DNA from: Aporrectodea caliginosa
Lineage: Eukaryota; Annelida; Clitellata; Crassiclitellata; Lumbricidae
Length of the DNA stretch: 64,000 nt
Assembly: GCA_020284085.1 (NCBI GenBank)
Contig: JACEVL010000156.1
Location: 451,501 to 515,500, forward strand
Direction: 5' to 3'
Below, in pieces: positions 43,263 to 54,443 of this stretch. The notes below the pieces were generated by a model, which ran no database searches, was not told the DNA's origin, and worked only from the letters and a program-made list of their open reading frames with translations. The first letter of the stretch is position 1. Each line of letters starts with the position of its first letter. A program made the translations under genes and the position numbers.

Positions 43263-44215
43263 TATCATACTAAGTGGGAAAAATTAGAAGGGGAGAAAGA
43301 AAAGGAGAGGATATTCTTGGATTTATTTTATTGATGCCAGCTTTATGCAACAGCATGTTATGGAGCCAACCAGAGGGACAATATATTGGACCTAGTGATA
43401 ACATCTGATGAAAATATGTTAGAGAATGTAAGTGTGGGGGCAATTTTAGCACTAGTGATCACCAGGTTAGTCATGGAGCAGACCCAGGAAGTCAAAGCCT
43501 ACGTGAAAACACCCAACTTCTTTAAAGCAGACTATGAATTAGTAAGGAAAAGGCTGAAGAAAAAGGATTTGGCAAATGCAGTAAGGAGTATGGGAGTGAA
43601 TGATGCTTGGAAGCAGTTCAATGAAGTTATGAGAGAGATCATTGAGGAAAACATACCCAAGTGCAAAAGAGCCAATAAGAGAAGACCTTGGGTAACACGC
43701 AAATTCAAAAGAAGAGAAGGGCAAAGAACAAAGCTTGGAAGAATTGATTGTCAGAAGCTGAAGGAGAAAACAAGAAATGGACTGGGTTGTGAGAATGCAA
43801 CAAGACTTGACAATTTAAAACTCAAGTATGTGCTTAAAAGAAACATCTGCAATAATGCAAACAGAGAAGCAATAAAAGTTATCGAGAAATGTAAAAGAGG
43901 ACAGCAAGAGTTTCGACAACTATGAAAGGCAATTGAAAAAGGAAGAGGAGAATGGAGAAGTTATTGTGGATGATGTGGAAGCTGCTGAAGTACTCAACAA
44001 ATATTTAAACTCAGTGTTTACATTGGAAGACTTGGAAAACATCCCTGAGCCCAAACAAAGCATTTTTAGACAGTGGTGGAAGAGGAATAACACAGATAAT
44101 GTTTACTAAAGATAATGTGGTGGAACAACTGAAAACACTAAAATCCGACAAGAATCCAGGCATAGATAACTACATCCTAAATTTTTACATGAAGTGTAAA
44201 CAGTTAACTACTATT
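43263..44215 (+). mobile_element. CR1-like LINE, endonuclease end to RT start
   Basis: Continues with KWEKLEGEKEKERIFLDLFY, ATACYGANQRDNILDLVITS, then WKQFNEVMREIIEENIPKCK, KRRPWVTRKF and VVEQLKTLKSDKNPGIDNY (first RT block). It is truncated there. The frame is open for ~180 codons (43386-43925), so it is only moderately decayed. Confidence 0.85.
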
Positions 44216-44261
44216 GTACCTTCCTATTTTTTTGGTGCACAACTACTTCATTATCTTCATT

Positions 44262-44310
44262 GTCATCATCATGGTCATCATCATCATCATCATCACCGTC
44301 ATCATTTCTC
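44262..44310 (+). repeat. (CAT)n microsatellite
   Basis: TCATCATCAT runs immediately after the truncated LINE. Confidence 0.85.
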
Positions 44311-44479
44311 ATGTTCAGTCCACGTTTTGTTATCTCGTCGTTTACACTGTCATTCAAGGGTAGTCTTGGTACGTAGTACTTTCTTTCTCAAATCATGTAT
44401 GCAGTCACTACATTTACAATACAATACGATACAACTGAAGATTTATAGCACACTTTAGCAAAAACAAGTTTTAATTTTG

Positions 44480-44895
44480 ATTTAAATTGAGCAGCAGATG
44501 TGCTGCACATTGAAGTTGGGGGACTGTTCCATTCTTAGGCTCCTGAGACCGAGAAGGCACGATTACTTCCGGTTTGTGCGAGGTACAGTAAGATACGTGA
44601 ATGATCAGAGCCTTCTACGTGATTACGTGGATTGCAATCAACTTCAAGAGGAGATTTTGTAATCAAAAGAACAAATCTACAGTTTGTAAACAGAATGCTA
44701 CAAGTAGCTGGTCCAGCTGAATGGAACACTCTACCAGAACCAATCTGAAGATCATCCTCAATTAATATTTTAAAATCTACACTTAAAACTCATCTCTTCT
44801 CTAAGTACTGTGATAATGATTAGTAACTACATTGTAACACGTCCATTGAGTAAGACTCTTTTATTAAGGCGCGTTATAAATACAAGTTGAGGCAG
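44480..44895 (+). mobile_element. L2/CR1-like LINE C-terminus
   Basis: Near the end the frame gives FVNRMLQVAGPAEWNTLPEPI, then SSSINILKSTLKTHLFSKY, and a 3' end GGCGCGTTATAAATACAAG. It is 5'-truncated and carries stops. Confidence 0.7.
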
Positions 44896-45180
44896 AACAG
44901 TCTTTCAATCTACTGGAAGTCTGATTCCGTTTGTTAAAACTATGATTAAAGACGTTGGCGTTCACTATACATTAACTATATCATGATTTCCTTGTCGTAA
45001 CTTCGCTTACGTACGATGCCAAGTACTCGTAATACTGTGTACTCGGTATGCTCAGAGTATTTGCTATGCGCAGACGCAGAGTGCATGCTCCGGTTACATA
45101 CTATGCTCAGAGTAGTCAGAGATTGTTTGAAAGCCTTCAGAGAAGGATTTGTTCTCGCTTGTTTCAAGGTTGCTTTGAGT

Positions 45181-45520
45181 AATTGTAATTGTAATTAGGA
45201 ACTTCTATTGCGCCGGTGTTTAATGTACAAGGCATCAACCGATGGCACACCAAAACGAAAGCTGTAATCAGGTCAACATCCAAAAGATCAGTCCATAAGA
45301 GACAGAGACCACCTACGGTGGATAAGCAATTTGAAAGAGGTAAGTTTTCAGCCGATAACGAAATGACACAAACGACTGAGCACAGCGTACAGACACAGGA
45401 AGAGAGTTCCAAAAAGTAGGTCCAGCAACTGAAAAAGCTCGTTTGCCAAGAACAGTTCTTGATTTTGGTATGACCAGACAAAGATGATCAGATGACCTCA
45501 TTGAATAATGGTAAGTCTGA
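45181..45520 (-). mobile_element. L2/CR1-like LINE C-terminus
   Basis: On the minus strand: RSSDHLCLVIPKSRTVLGKR, AFSVAGPTFWNSLPVSVR and FVSFRYRLKTYLFQIAY. The 3' UTR ends in (TAATTG)n at 45181-45197 on the plus strand. Confidence 0.8.
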
Positions 45521-46015
45521 GGAATAAGAAGTGATTTTAAATATTATGGTTGGCCAGAGTTTACAGTTTTATATACTATGAGCCCCAGTTTGAAACGAAT
45601 TCTCTGCTGAACAGGAAGTAGGCCTACTCTTCACTTTTTTGGGGCTCTATAATTCGTACAGACACTTCGATATTCGCAACCCAAACCAGTGGAATACGTG
45701 GGAGGTAGGGCGGGGAAGAGGGAAAGCAACCAGTCAGTCTGCCTGGTGGTAATATGATCTTTCTTTGATGTGACGGTTGTGCCCCATCTGCTTTCCTAAT
45801 TGGCATTCCACTTGAAGGGAGGACAGACAACATTGTGACCCCTCGTTGCGTTTCAGCAACAACAACCGATGTTGTATCCATTAACAATCGAAGAAATGCC
45901 AACAGCCACCAGAGGTGCCACATAATGATATTTCAATCCCATCTGTCATCTGTGCACATTGACCCGACCCCTTTGTACTATATTCATAGACATGAGATGC
46001 AAATGAACATTATAT
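45521..46015. other. No gene recognised
   Basis: Mixed sequence; minus-strand frame 45624-45923 (~100 codons) has no recognisable motif. Confidence 0.35.
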
Positions 46016-46032
46016 ATAATGTGTGTAATACT

Positions 46033-46090
46033 GTGTATGTATATGTGTGTGTGTGTGTAGGCCCCTATATATATATATATATATATATGT
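46033..46090 (+). repeat. (TG)n and (TA)n microsatellites
   Basis: TGTATATGTGTGTGTGTG at ~46036-46058 and uninterrupted (TA)n at ~46066-46088. Confidence 0.9.
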
Positions 46091-46191
46091 AGGTGTGTGT
46101 GTATGTGTGTGAATATGCATAGTATATTCAAACATATGCTGCTTACATACGTATAGATATAGGCCTACATAGAGTATGTGTATTAAAAAAG

Positions 46192-46692
46192 GGTAAAGTC
46201 GTAGTTTACGTTGCTAAATTATTTGATATTGTCACTTTAACATTGAAGCTGGATTGATGAAAAAAATTGTTTCCCTAAATGGAAGTGGGATTGATGAAAA
46301 CATTCCTGTGTTCAAAACTGAAGTTGGATTGATCGAAATAATTTTCTCCATAAATAGAAGCTGGATGGATGAAATTAAGTTTTCAATTCAATAGAAGCTG
46401 GATTGATGAAAATAATTGTTTCCGTAATTAGAAGCTGGATCCATGAGAATATATCTTTGCTTAAATAAAAGTTCCATTGATGAAACATATTTCTTTCGTC
46501 AAATAGAAGTTGGATTGATAAAAGTAATTTTTCCAATTAAATGGAAGTTGGATTGATGAAAATATTTCTCGATGAAATGGAAGCTGGATTGATGATAGTT
46601 AACATGCACATAGGTAGACTGCTTACTTACCAACGTCAAGTACGGCATTGAAGACATTAGAATAATTTAGCAACGTAAACTACGACTTTACC
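46192..46692. mobile_element. Merlin MITE 'A', 501 bp
   Basis: Perfect 32-bp inverted repeats start GGTAAAGTCGTAGTTTACGT (46192-46223 and 46661-46692). Perfect 8-bp flanks TAAAAAAG lie at 46184-46191 and 46693-46700. The TIR aligns with that of the 4-kb Merlin element (GGTAAA, CGT, GTAGTTTA, TAAATTATTTG shared). The interior is ten 36-38-bp units beginning GAAGCTGGATTGATGAAAA. No coding. Confidence 0.95.
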
Positions 46693-46734
46693 TAAAAAAG
46701 CATTACGCGAGTTTGGAGGCGGTCATGTCTTCGA

Positions 46735-46930
46735 CTTCATTTTCTTAGTCAAGCACACTACCGAACGTAGCCCTTACCTTCTCCTCGCCACTGTATCTCT
46801 ATCACTGTCGTTGTCGTTATCATCGACATATTTTTCTTCGTTGTCAATTGCATCACCATTAGAATCTTCGTCATCGTCATAGTAGCCTAATCATCATGAT
46901 TAGCGTCGTCGTTGTCATCATCGTATAATA
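46735..46930 (+). repeat. Degenerate TCGTTGTC/ATCATC repeat
   Basis: Imperfect triplet-rich sequence (CTGTCGTTGTCGTTATCATC and similar). Confidence 0.55.
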
Positions 46931-46959
46931 ATCCGCCAATCGGTTGAACGTCGCTCTTT

Positions 46960-47320
46960 CACAAATTTTGACTCAACAACTTTCAAATCCGACCTGGAAT
47001 CCACCGACCTCTTCAAACAAGCATTAGATGGAAAACTCAAACTCTGACGTTGTATAGCGTTTCTATCTCTACGACTCAACTATGGAAAATTTGCTGGATA
47101 AACATGCCCCTTGGAGGAAGACAGTTGTACGAAAGGTAGCTCATGGTTTTATGGAATCTGTGCTACTTCAAAAATAATAACTCGTTGCCTTGAGCGTCAA
47201 TTCCGAAATTCATCTTCTGGGGAAAGGGAGAAAACGCTGGCGTACCCAGGTTGAAGTTCAACGCAAATTGTTTCAGCAAAAACGTTCTATTTATCTTCGA
47301 TAAATTGATGGTGTCAGAGG
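46960..47320 (+). mobile_element. L2/CR1-like LINE, endonuclease-RT linker
   Basis: Frames give FKSDLESTDLFKQALDGKL, YDSTMENLLDKHAPWRKTV and VEVQRKLFQQKRSIYLR, the linker normally between endonuclease and RT. Short and frameshifted. Confidence 0.65.
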
Positions 47321-47339
47321 TACGCGGCGTAGGCCCCTA

Positions 47340-47456
47340 ATGGTTTGGGGCCGCTATTCCGGGGGCCGCTATTCCGGGGTCCGCTATTCCGGGGTCCACT
47401 ATTCCGGGGGTCCACTATTCCGGGGGTCCGCTATTCCGGGGTCCGCTATTCCGGAC
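47340..47456 (+). repeat. CCGCTATTCCGGGGT minisatellite
   Basis: About seven units of 16-18 bp (GGGGTCC(G/A)CTATTCC). The same unit occurs in inverted orientation at 50548-50703. Confidence 0.92.
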
Positions 47457-47519
47457 TAATGAACAGACAAATATAATCAGATGGGGAACAGGTCATAGCC
47501 GGAAGGTTCGATGGTAAAA

Positions 47520-47813
47520 CATATATGTATATGTGTATATATATGCATGTATATGTATATATCTATATATATGTTTGTATATGTATATATGTTTGTATAT
47601 ATATATGTATTTATATCTATATACATGTACAAATGTTATATATATATACATATGGATATAAGTATATACATGAAATATATATGTGTGTGAATATGTATAT
47701 ATATATACATATCTATATGTATATAATAATATTTAGTATGTAATATGTATCTATATTTATACATGCATGTATATATGTATATAGAATTATAGATGTATGT
47801 GTATATGTACATG

Positions 47814-47844
<31 letters not shown>

Positions 47845-48440
47845 GTACTTATGTAAATATATGTGTGCATGTACATATGTCTATGTACATATCTATGTAT
47901 ATGTGTACATAAGTATGCATATATGTATGTGTAAGTATATATAATATAAGTATTCATGTATATATACATGTATGTATGTAGTTATACATATATACATACG
48001 TAAATATATATACTTACATGTAAGTATATATATATATTCATGTATATATATACAGGTGTGTATGTATTTATACATATATTCATGCATAAATATATATTTA
48101 CTTACACATACCTATACATACATATATACACATATACATGTACATATATATGTACATGTACATATATACACACATATATATATATATTTACATAAGTACA
48201 TTTATATACGTATAATCGTATATACATATATACATGTGCAACATATACACATACATCTATATACATATATATTATAATTATACATACATATATACATATA
48301 GATACATAATATATGTATATACAAATAAATATATATATATATACATATATTATGTATATATACATATGCACACATATATATCATATATATATACACACTT
48401 ATATATACACACTTATATCCAAATATATAACATATGTACA
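47520..48440. repeat. TATG/TACA-type AT-rich simple repeat, ~0.9 kb
   Basis: Continuous imperfect TATGTATA, ATACATAT and TATATATA words. Tyr/Ile/His/Met-rich frames on both strands are artefacts. Confidence 0.95.
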
Positions 48441-48444
48441 TGTA

Positions 48445-49738
48445 TTAATAATATAAACGCGCAGAAATCTCTGCCTGCCTGCGTGCGTGCCGTTACGCTG
48501 TTTGCCTGTTAAGCTGTTTTCGCCTTCATTGGCAGCGACAATACGGCTTACGTTATTCCACGTCATCGTAATAATTGCAAACGTTGTCATAGCAACGCGA
48601 GATCATGACGTGTGGGTCCTTCGACATTTCTATAAGGGGATGGGCATGGACTTCTATATAATAGCTAGCTATTATTAAGACGTCTATGGGATGGGAAGCG
48701 ACAAGTCAGCCACGCACGATCGCCGGGAGGGACGAACGGGAGGGACGGTGGGACGTGGAATGGAGGAAATGAGGTACGGTGGGCAGGGATGGACGGCAGG
48801 AAAGTACGGGAGGGAGAGAGGGAGGAAGACAGTGGAGAGGCAAGCACGCTCGAATGCTGCGTGGGGTCGCTCGAGGCTGGCACAGCCAGCGAGTAATCAC
48901 CGTTAGATGTCGCTTGAATGATGAGGAGAGGGGAGGGTCAATACCGCGTGGGGTTGGTCGAGACTGGCGCCGCCAGCGTTGAGTCACCGTTAGAGGTCGC
49001 CACCTACCGACTTTATTACACGCAAATTTGAATCTATGCGACGGTTTAAATTTCAATCTCCAGCTCCCCTCCCCTACACATGCATAATATTATCTTTTCT
49101 AACTGTGCTCTCTTTGAAACGGAGCGCCCCTGGCGTCGAATTTAATATACAGAAGAGCAAAAGAAATCTTGCGACCTCTAACGGTGACTCCACGCTGGCT
49201 GCGCCAGTCTCGACCAACCCCACGCGGTATTGACCCTCCCCTCCCCTCATCATTCAAGCGACATCTAACGGTGATTACTCGCTGGCTGTGCCAGCCTCGA
49301 GCGACCCCACGCAGCATTCGAGCGTGCTTGCCTCTCCACTGTCTTCCTCGCTCTCTCCCTCCCGTACTTTCCTGCCGTCCATCCCTGCCCACCGTACCTC
49401 ATTTCCTCCATTCTACGTCCCACCGTCCCTCCCGTTCGTCTCTCGCGGCGATCGTGTGTGGCTGACTTGTCGCTTCCCCTCCCCATCCCATAGACGTCTT
49501 AATAATAGCTAGCTATTATATAGAAGTCCATGCCCTTTCCCATATAGAAATGTCGAAGGAACCACACGTCATGATCAAGCGTTGCTATGACAACGTTTGC
49601 AATTATTACGATGACGTGGAATGACGTAAGCCGTATTGTCGCTGCCAATGAAGGCGAAAACAGCTTAACAGGCAAACAGCGTAACGGCACGCACGCACGC
49701 ACGCAGGCGCAGAGATTTCTGTGCGTTTATATTATTAA
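48445..49738. mobile_element. 1.29-kb foldback palindrome
   Basis: Inverted arms of ~555 and ~570 bp (48445-48998 and 49169-49738) around a ~170-bp unique centre. Outer tips are TTAATAATATAAACGC and its inverse. Arms contain (TGCG)n, CATCGTAATAATTGCAAACG, TATAATAGCTAGCTATTA and GGGAGGGAC runs. Arm-arm identity is very high apart from small indels. Frames on either strand mirror each other and are not genes. No target duplication is evident. Foldback-type element of unknown class. Confidence 0.85.
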
Positions 49739-49789
49739 TTAGTACACATCACTAATCAGTACAAGAATAGTGTGGCGCCCGGGTGGTTC

Positions 49790-50045
49790 CCCGGGTTGGC
49801 CTCCTTTCTTGGCCTCCTTCTCCCCCGCCGGTGGCGCTCTCTGTGTTGGCTTGGCCTCCTTCTCCCCCGCCGGTGGCGCTCTCTGTGTTGCCTTGGTTTG
49901 GCCTCCTGCCTTGGCCTCCTTTCTCTAGCCTTGGCCTCCTGCCTTGGCCTCCTTTCACTAGCCTTGGCCTCCTGCCTTGGCCTCCTTTCTCTAGCCTTGG
50001 CCTTCTTGGCCTCCTGTCTCTAGCCTTGGCCTCCTTGGCCTTCTG
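49790..50045 (+). repeat. CTTGGCCTCCT minisatellite
   Basis: Two 57-bp units with CCCCCGCCGGTGGCGCTCTC, then repeated GCCTTGGCCTCCTTTCTCTA units. Strong strand asymmetry (pyrimidine-rich plus strand). Confidence 0.9.
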
Positions 50046-50062
50046 CCTCGAACTCCTACTGG

Positions 50063-50076
50063 GTATAAATAGAGGG
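50063..50076 (+). promoter_or_regulatory. TATA box (TATAAATAG)
   Basis: GGGTATAAATAGAGGG is a near-consensus TATA element, in the LTR-like unit described above. Confidence 0.5.
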
Positions 50077-50241
50077 CTCCTGTGTAGTTAAGAGAGTGAG
50101 TTTTGAAGAGAAGAAAAGAGGTTTTTGAGATTGATGTTAGTTACTGATCTTGTCGAGGTTGATGAAGACCTATGTCGTGGTGATTGAATAGAGATCGTTA
50201 TTAAACTCTTCGGTGTTGAATCCTTTCGGGGGTGGTTGACA

Positions 50242-50545
50242 TTGCTTGCTACGGCCCATCGACTGGCAGACGTTGAAGCCCTTCGAAAGACGACGGAGGC
50301 ATTACTTACGCTCTCATCTGAGCGACACGCTGCCTGCACTCGGCACCTGAGACGAAGGCCGATTTCCGTTACAGTAGTAATGCCAACAATTGCAGTAAAA
50401 GTAATAATGACAGCCTAATAAGAACAACGATAATAATAGGCCTACTGATAATATTATTACAATATGAATTATAGGCCTACGTGCATTGCTCATTATTACT
50501 CATTATTATAAATGGAGCCCAGAACCAGAATGGCTTAGTCAGGCG
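50242..50545. other. No gene recognised
   Basis: No motif supported; contains two TAGGCCTA sites. Confidence 0.35.
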
Positions 50546-50547
50546 GA

Positions 50548-50703
50548 TCCCCGGAATAGCGGACCCCCGGAATAGCGGACCCCGGAATAGTGGACCCGGA
50601 ATAGCGGATCCCCGGAATAGCGGACCCCGGAATAGCGGACCCCGGAATAGTGGACCCCGGAATAGCGGACCCCGGAATAGCGGACCCCGGAATAGCGGAC
50701 CGG
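50548..50703 (-). repeat. CCGCTATTCCGGGGT minisatellite, inverted copy
   Basis: About ten units GGAATAGCGGACCCC on the plus strand, inverted relative to 47340-47456. Confidence 0.92.
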
Positions 50704-50719
50704 TACCCCCCTAATGGTC

Positions 50720-51575
50720 GAACACTGGAAATCTCTCAACACACTACTCGCCCAGCCTCAAGACACATCTCTACACATCTCTGAGATCTCTCCAGATAGG
50801 CCTAGGGCCTACACTCCGATTACTTTGAAAATAAAATAGGACGTCACATAAGGTCTATGTAATTAAATTTAACAATTAACAACAATTTAATTTTAACAAT
50901 AATAGCACTAATTTTGAGTATTAACTTTTCATTATTTATTTATATTTTTTTAATGTATACGGGCACCATTATTTATAATTTTCTAATTATTTAAATATTT
51001 GGTCAGATTTTAAAATATTCATGCTCTCCCTATTTGTTCCAATAAGGAGCATTTTGCTTTGCCATGGGAGAATGGAGAAGCATAAATTCTGTAAAGTTTT
51101 GTATAAATTGTTTATATTAAACATTTAAATTCTACTGATTCTTCCAGAAATTTTCACTCTGTGGAATGAATATGTTATTGTGCTAATTCTACTACTCTTT
51201 CCATTATGCTTAATTGTTCTACTACAAAATATTTTGAACATCTACAGCCTAATTGGTTAGACAATGAATATTTAATTAATTTTATGCTAATATCACCATT
51301 CCAACGACTCATTTTTAATACCTGACTTTCTACTTTAATACAACATCAGAATGCAGTTCACTGCAGTACCACATTAAATAGGCCTACTTATTACAATGAC
51401 AATAAATGTGATTTGAAACATGTTTTAATATGAAATGAAAATTCGGTTTATGGGGGGGTCAGAGCTTTGTGACGTATTTTTCAGGGGTGTTACGTTTTGT
51501 GACGAAGTGTGACGAGGGGAGGGGGTTAAAAATCGGCCAAAATTGCGTGACGTCATTTATGGACGGCCCCAAGGT
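50720..51575. other. AT-rich spacer, no gene recognised
   Basis: Long A/T-rich sequence (50870-51440) without frames over ~50 codons or terminal repeats. GTGACG-type words near 51470-51545 are of unknown origin. Confidence 0.45.
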
Positions 51576-51579
51576 AATG

Positions 51580-53235
51580 TGAATTGGATTCCGCATCTGT
51601 CTGGCTGCTTAAATCTCTCAACATCGTCTTCGCTCAGATCCTCGCTCTCCTCATCAATGTTTCCATAACCCAGGCGTCTCTACCTGGAAAACATAAACGT
51701 GTAAAGACCTCGTGTAAAGAAACCGGGACTCGACCCCGACGGACCCAACCAATTATCGTACCATCTTAAACTTGTCAATCTTAAAACTCGTTGAACGTGT
51801 TCGTCGCCATCACTCCACTGAAACCGGAGTTAAAGTCTACAATGACATTGTCCTGGCACTTGACCACAGCTCTGTTACTACTCGACATCCATCAACAACT
51901 ATCCGACTACGTTGAATCACATTATCGGCTTCCACCTACACAATCTGGATTTCGTCGCCATCACTCCACAGAAACCGGAGTTAAAGTCTACAATGACATT
52001 GTCCTGGCCCTTGACCACAGCTCTGTTACTACTCGACATCCATCAACAACTATCCGACTACGTTGAATCACATTATCGGCTTCCACCTACACAATCTGGA
52101 TTTCGTCGCCATCACTCCACAGAAACCGGAGTTAAAGTCTACAATGACATTGTCCTGGCACTTGACCACAGCTCTGTTACTACTCGACATCCATCAACAA
52201 CTATCCGACTACGTTGAATCACATTATCGGCTTCCACCTACACAATCTGGATTTCGTCGCCATCACTCCACAGAAACCGGAGTTAAAGTCTACAATGACA
52301 TTGTCCTGGCCCTTGACCACAGCTCTGTTACTACTCGACATCCATCAACAACTATCCGACTACGTTGAATCACATTATCGGCTTCCACCTACACAATCTG
52401 GATTTTGTCGCCATCACTCCACAGAAACCGGAGTTAAAGTCTACAATGACATTGTCCTGGCCCTTGACCACAGCTCTGTTACTACTCGACATCCATCAAC
52501 AACTATCCGACTACGTTGAATCACATTATCGGCTTCCACCTACACAATCTGGATTTCGTCGCCATCACTCCACAGAAACCGGAGTTAAAGTCTACAATGA
52601 CATTGTCCTGGCCCTTGACCACAGCTCTGTTACTACTCAAACATCCATCAACAACTATCCGACTACGTTGAATCACATTATCGGCTTCCACCTACACAAT
52701 CTGGATTTCGTCGCCATCACTCCACAGAAACCGGAGTTAAAGTCTACAATGACATTGTCCTGGCACTTGACCACAGCTCTGTTACTACTCGACATCCATC
52801 AACAACTATCCGACTACGTTGAATCACATTATCGGCTTCCACCTACACAATCTGGATTTTGTCGCCATCACTCCACAGAAACCGGAGTTAAAGTCTACAA
52901 TGACATTGTCCTGGCCCTTGACCACAGCTCTGTTACTACTCGATTTATCTGCCGCTTTCGACTGTGTGGACCATACCACTGTAACCACTGCTTAAAATCC
53001 TGCAAGTACAATTCGGTATCAATGTATCATCTTCACGGTATCATCTTCAATGGATTGCCTCATTTATTTCCTCGAGGACTCAGATTATTACACTTGGTGG
53101 CTGCTCATCTAAAATCTGTTGTGTCCTCTTTGATGTTCCCAAGGCTCGATCCTTGACCCACTTCTATTTATTCTGTAGGCCTACACCTCCAACATTTTCA
53201 ACATCGCTTCGCGACATGGCCTTATTATCCAATAA
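51580..53235 (+). mobile_element. L2/CR1-like LINE RT with amplified segment
   Basis: Starts DSASVWLLKSLNIVFAQILA, LLINVSITQASLP, then a KETGTRP linker. The fingers segment SHYRLPPTQSGFRRHHSTET, GVKVYNDIVLALDHSSVTT follows, repeated eight times. It then continues FICRFRLCGPYH (decayed LSAAFDCVDH) and a decayed LDPLLFILYTSNIFNIASRH, truncated at ~53235 by the next LINE. The 151-bp unit is not a multiple of three, so no frame spans the array. Confidence 0.85.
51802..52943 (+). repeat. 151-bp tandem repeat, 7.5 copies, from RT coding DNA
   Basis: CGTCGCCATCACTCCA (one or two variants TTGTCGCC) starts units at 51802, 51953, 52104, 52255, 52406, 52557, 52709 and 52860. Spacing is 151 except one of 152. 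Units differ at only a few sites (CTGGCACTT/CTGGCCCTT, GGATTTCG/GGATTTTG), which suggests recent amplification. Confidence 0.97.
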
Positions 53236-53249
53236 TCCAGTTATTCCAG

Positions 53250-53460
53250 TAATCGTAATCGTAAATTTATATAGCGCCATTTCGCCATCTTACCTCCCCG
53301 TGTCCGCCACCAGGGTTGGAGCAGCGGCTGGCTTGGCCGAGGACAGAAAAAATCAGAAATATAACAAACTACTGAGCACACACTTTTTCATCCCACTGGC
53401 CATGGAAACGATGGGGTCGATAAACAGCAAGGGCCTCGCTTTCATCTAGGAATAGGATGT
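53250..53460 (-). mobile_element. L2/CR1-like LINE, 3' end
   Basis: AAATTTATATAGCGCCAT (plus view) preceded by (TAATCG)n at 53252-53265. Identity upstream is weak. It truncates the preceding plus-strand LINE. Confidence 0.6.
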
Positions 53461-53915
53461 GACCTGTGTGATGCGCCTTTCAGTGACGATACAGGCAAGG
53501 AATAGACAGGATGTATTGAATTCCAAAGTTTAGGACCAGAAACTGGAAATGTACCGTAGCCTATTATGCACGAGAGTCATCATGTTCGGGTGTAGACTGT
53601 AGAGCACTTCAAGTCGCAGCATCCATTGATCGAATGAAATATTTGTATGACGGTTGAGCATGAAACAGTTGGTTAAAATATAGTACTTTGTGAACTTAAA
53701 TCAATGCAGATTTCCAAATTGATTAGTTCCTCTTACCATAAATACCATTGTGTTGGTATGTGTGGTAGGCTAAGTGGATTGGGGAATAAGTTACAGGTTG
53801 TGCGACGAAAGGTGACAGCTCAAGCGATTAGCAATTAAACTGAAAGATGAGATGGGGCGATAGTTTGATAAATCGTCAGTAGGCTAGAGAGAGAGTTGAC
53901 TTTTTAATTGGATGA
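53461..53915. other. No gene recognised
   Basis: Mixed sequence with no supported frame or ends. Confidence 0.4.
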
Positions 53916-53920
53916 TAAAC

Positions 53921-54112
53921 CAGAGAGACAGACAGACAGACACAGAGAGGGAGAGATAGAGACATACAGACAGATAGAGAAACGGACAGACAGAGACACA
54001 GACAGACAGAGACACAGACAGACAGAGACACAGACAGACAGAGATACACAGACAGACACAAACAGACACAGACATACAGCCAGAGACATACAGAGACAAA
54101 GAGACGGAGACA
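53921..54112 (+). repeat. Degenerate (GACA)n repeat
   Basis: AGACAGACAGACACAGAGA-type run of ~190 bp. It abuts the gypsy fragment. Confidence 0.92.
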
Positions 54113-54149
54113 GAGATGTTAACGATGGATGTGATGATTGGTCCCAAGA

Positions 54150-54386
54150 CCTCAAAACATTCCTTTGGGGTGGCAGTAGGAATGACCAAGGGCAATTAAT
54201 AGACATCGCTTTGTCCGGTCTCATTTTTGAGTTTGTTTAGTTTATCTAGATGACACAATTATATTTGGGATTACCCCGAGCAACACTTAGACCGGTAAAG
54301 ACAGGTGTTCCAGCGGCTAAGGTGGCCAATCTTAAGCTAAAGTCGAGCAAGTGCCGATTGCTGTGTAGTGTGGTTTGCTGCTTAAG

Positions 54387-54443
<57 letters not shown>

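Larger units (their letters stand above)
49771..50241 (+). mobile_element. Possible solo LTR with TATA promoter
   Basis: Begins TGTGGCGCCCGGGTGG and could end ...GGTTGACA (TG...CA). A TATA box GGGTATAAATAGAGGGC lies at ~50062-50078, followed by a plausible transcription start ~25 bp on. The first two-thirds is the CTTGGCCTCCT minisatellite. No flanking duplication and no second LTR are seen, so this could also be a host promoter. Confidence 0.4.

Noticed and set aside
47520..48440. Several 60-100-codon frames rich in Tyr, Ile, His
   Set aside because: Produced by the TATG/TACA repeat on both strands; no protein signal.
48665..49512. Mirrored Arg/Gly- and Pro/Ser-rich frames of 65-116 codons
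   Set aside because: They are the two arms of one palindrome read in several frames, with repeat-driven composition.
49771..50241. Certain assignment as a solo LTR
   Set aside because: No target duplication or partner LTR was found, so it is kept only as a low-confidence candidate.
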